NCBI RefSeq assembly: GCF_900141745.1
Contig: NZ_FSRM01000002.1
Location: 1,612,001 to 1,676,000 of the forward strand
Length of the DNA stretch: 64,000 nucleotides
Reading direction: 5' to 3'
DNA from: Paraburkholderia phenazinium
GTDB taxonomy: Bacteria; Pseudomonadota; Gammaproteobacteria; Burkholderiales; Burkholderiaceae
The position numbers and the translations under genes are program-made. The notes below the pieces were generated by a model. The model did not search any database and was not told the DNA's origin. It saw only the letters and a program-made list of their open reading frames with translations. Shown piece by piece: positions 63,178 through 64,000 of this stretch (position 1 is its first letter; every line of letters begins with the position of its first letter).

Positions 63178-64000
63178 ATGCAATGTTCTCTTTCAACGCC
63201 GCGAACTGGCGGGCAAATCCTCATTGATCAGCTGGTACTTCACGGTGTCAAACACCTTTTTTGCGTTCCCGGCGAAAGCTATCTTGCCGCTCTTGATGCA
63301 CTGCATGACGCGCCCATAGAGGTTACGGTTTGTCGGCAGGAGGGAGGTGCCGCCATGATGGCGGAGGCACATGGAAAACTTTCGGGACGACCCGGAATCT
63401 GTTTCGTTACACGTGGCCAGGAGCCACTAACGCCGCGGCCGGCGTTCATATCGCGCAGCAGGACTCCACCCCGATGATCCTTTTCGTCGGCCAGGTCGAA
63501 CGCAAAACCCGCGGCCGCGACGCTTTTCAGGAGGTTGATTATCGGGCGACGTTTGGACACCTTGCGAAATGGGCTACAGAAATCGACGATCCTTCCCGGA
63601 TCCCCGAGATTGTGCTTCGTGCATTCCATGTAGCGACTTCTGGTCGGCCCGGACCTGTAGTGATCGCGCTGCCCGAAGATATGCTTGCAGAGACAGCCAT
63701 CGCATTAGATCCTCAACCGTTCACGCCGGTCGAGACGTTGATCGGCGAAGCGAACGTTGCCACGCTCGATGCACATTTGCGGGCGGCCGAGCGCCCCGTC
63801 GCGATTCTCGGAGGCAGCGGTTGGGACGCCGAGGCTGTGTCCAACTTTGTCCGATTTAGCGAACGATATGGCCTCCCTGTAGCGGTTTCGTATCGTCGGC
63901 AGATGCTCTTTCCGGCAACACATCCCAATTTCATCGGCGATCTTAGCTTCGGAGCGAATCCAAAGCTGGTGGCCCGGATAGAAGAGGCAGATCTCGTATT
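63178..64000 (+). pseudogene. Thiamine-diphosphate-dependent enzyme (acetolactate synthase-like), frameshifted and cut by the window edge
   Basis: ATG 63178 opens GQILIDQLVLHGVKHLFCVP, GESYLAALDAL, VCRQEGGAAMMAEAHGKLSG, the N-terminal ThDP domain with the catalytic Glu in RQEGGAAMM. At about 63418 (CGTGGCCAGGAGCC) the expected GPGATNAAAGVHIAQQDS moves to another frame and runs on: MILFVGQVERKTRGRDAFQE, GPVVIALPEDML, PVAILGGSGWD, open to the right edge. One missing base explains the break. The family condenses or decarboxylates 2-keto acids. Sharing P5 with the SDR, it would act on the island's keto-acid intermediate if functional. Confidence 0.82.

Noticed and set aside
1..64000. CRISPR arrays, tRNA/rRNA genes, classical riboswitches, toxin-antitoxin or phage defence genes
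   Set aside because: Looked for by eye on both strands; no regularly spaced repeats, tRNA-like ends or recognisable defence proteins were found.

Overview
The window looks like part of a Burkholderiales chromosome or megaplasmid, most likely Paraburkholderia, Caballeronia or a close relative. This rests on the general-bacterial-porin type outer-membrane proteins, the family mix (FCD-type GntR, IclR, family III CoA-transferase, many SDRs, several Mo-hydroxylases) and the GC-rich coding sequence. No database search was possible. It is an accessory catabolic region: no ribosomal genes, tRNAs, CRISPR arrays or phage structural genes were seen, and at least five decayed insertion sequences separate the modules.

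Layout. 1-2141: end of a sugar (ketose) epimerase gene, a P-loop sugar/nucleoside kinase-like gene and an aldose-1-epimerase-like gene. 2142-3603: no gene. 3604-7510 (-): three-subunit membrane gluconate-2-dehydrogenase-type complex (Tat-exported small subunit, GMC flavoprotein, triheme cytochrome c). A decayed IS5-family element (7591-8238) follows. 8262-13160 (-): alpha/beta hydrolase, triheme cytochrome c and a Tat-exported Mo-hydroxylase large subunit, whose [2Fe-2S] partner lies divergently at 13653-14117. 14949-21574: fumarylacetoacetase-family enzyme, cupin, MFS transporter, porin, ABM-domain protein and a GntR regulator, with IS6 and IS5 relics between them. 21575-23637: gene debris. 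23638-27391: cytoplasmic three-subunit aldehyde/xanthine-dehydrogenase-type enzyme. 27541-28048: IS1182 relic. 28119-29882: tannase/feruloyl-esterase-family protein. 30708-35839: FadR-type GntR regulator with a sugar-acid/hydroxy-acid operon (2-hydroxyacid dehydrogenase, enolase-superfamily dehydratase, cupin) and an SDR.

37030-64000 appears to be one catabolic island around an IclR regulator (59724-60524). On the minus strand lie an SDR, family III CoA-transferase, two acyl-CoA dehydrogenases, an enoyl-CoA hydratase and an aldehyde dehydrogenase. On the plus strand lie a small ORF, hydantoinase-type HyuA/HyuB, a DAO-type FAD oxidoreductase, ETF beta/alpha, an atypical SDR, a PpnP-like protein and a split proton-translocating transhydrogenase (PntAA/AB/B). 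Then come a porin, the regulator, a frameshifted NmrA-like gene, a second SDR about 80% identical to the first by eye, and a frameshifted ThDP enzyme running off the right edge.

The most notable observation is that five promoters in this island share one architecture: a sigma70-like -35/-10 followed immediately (0 or 8 nt) by two 16-bp partial palindromes (consensus about GGTCYSMTATSRGACC) whose starts are exactly 19 bp apart. They precede the first SDR operon, the hyu operon, the porin, the NmrA-like gene and the second SDR. This looks like a local regulon of the IclR protein. A separate palindrome, ATCTGGTnnnACCAGAT, links the FadR-type GntR gene to the hydroxy-acid operon about 3.7 kb away.
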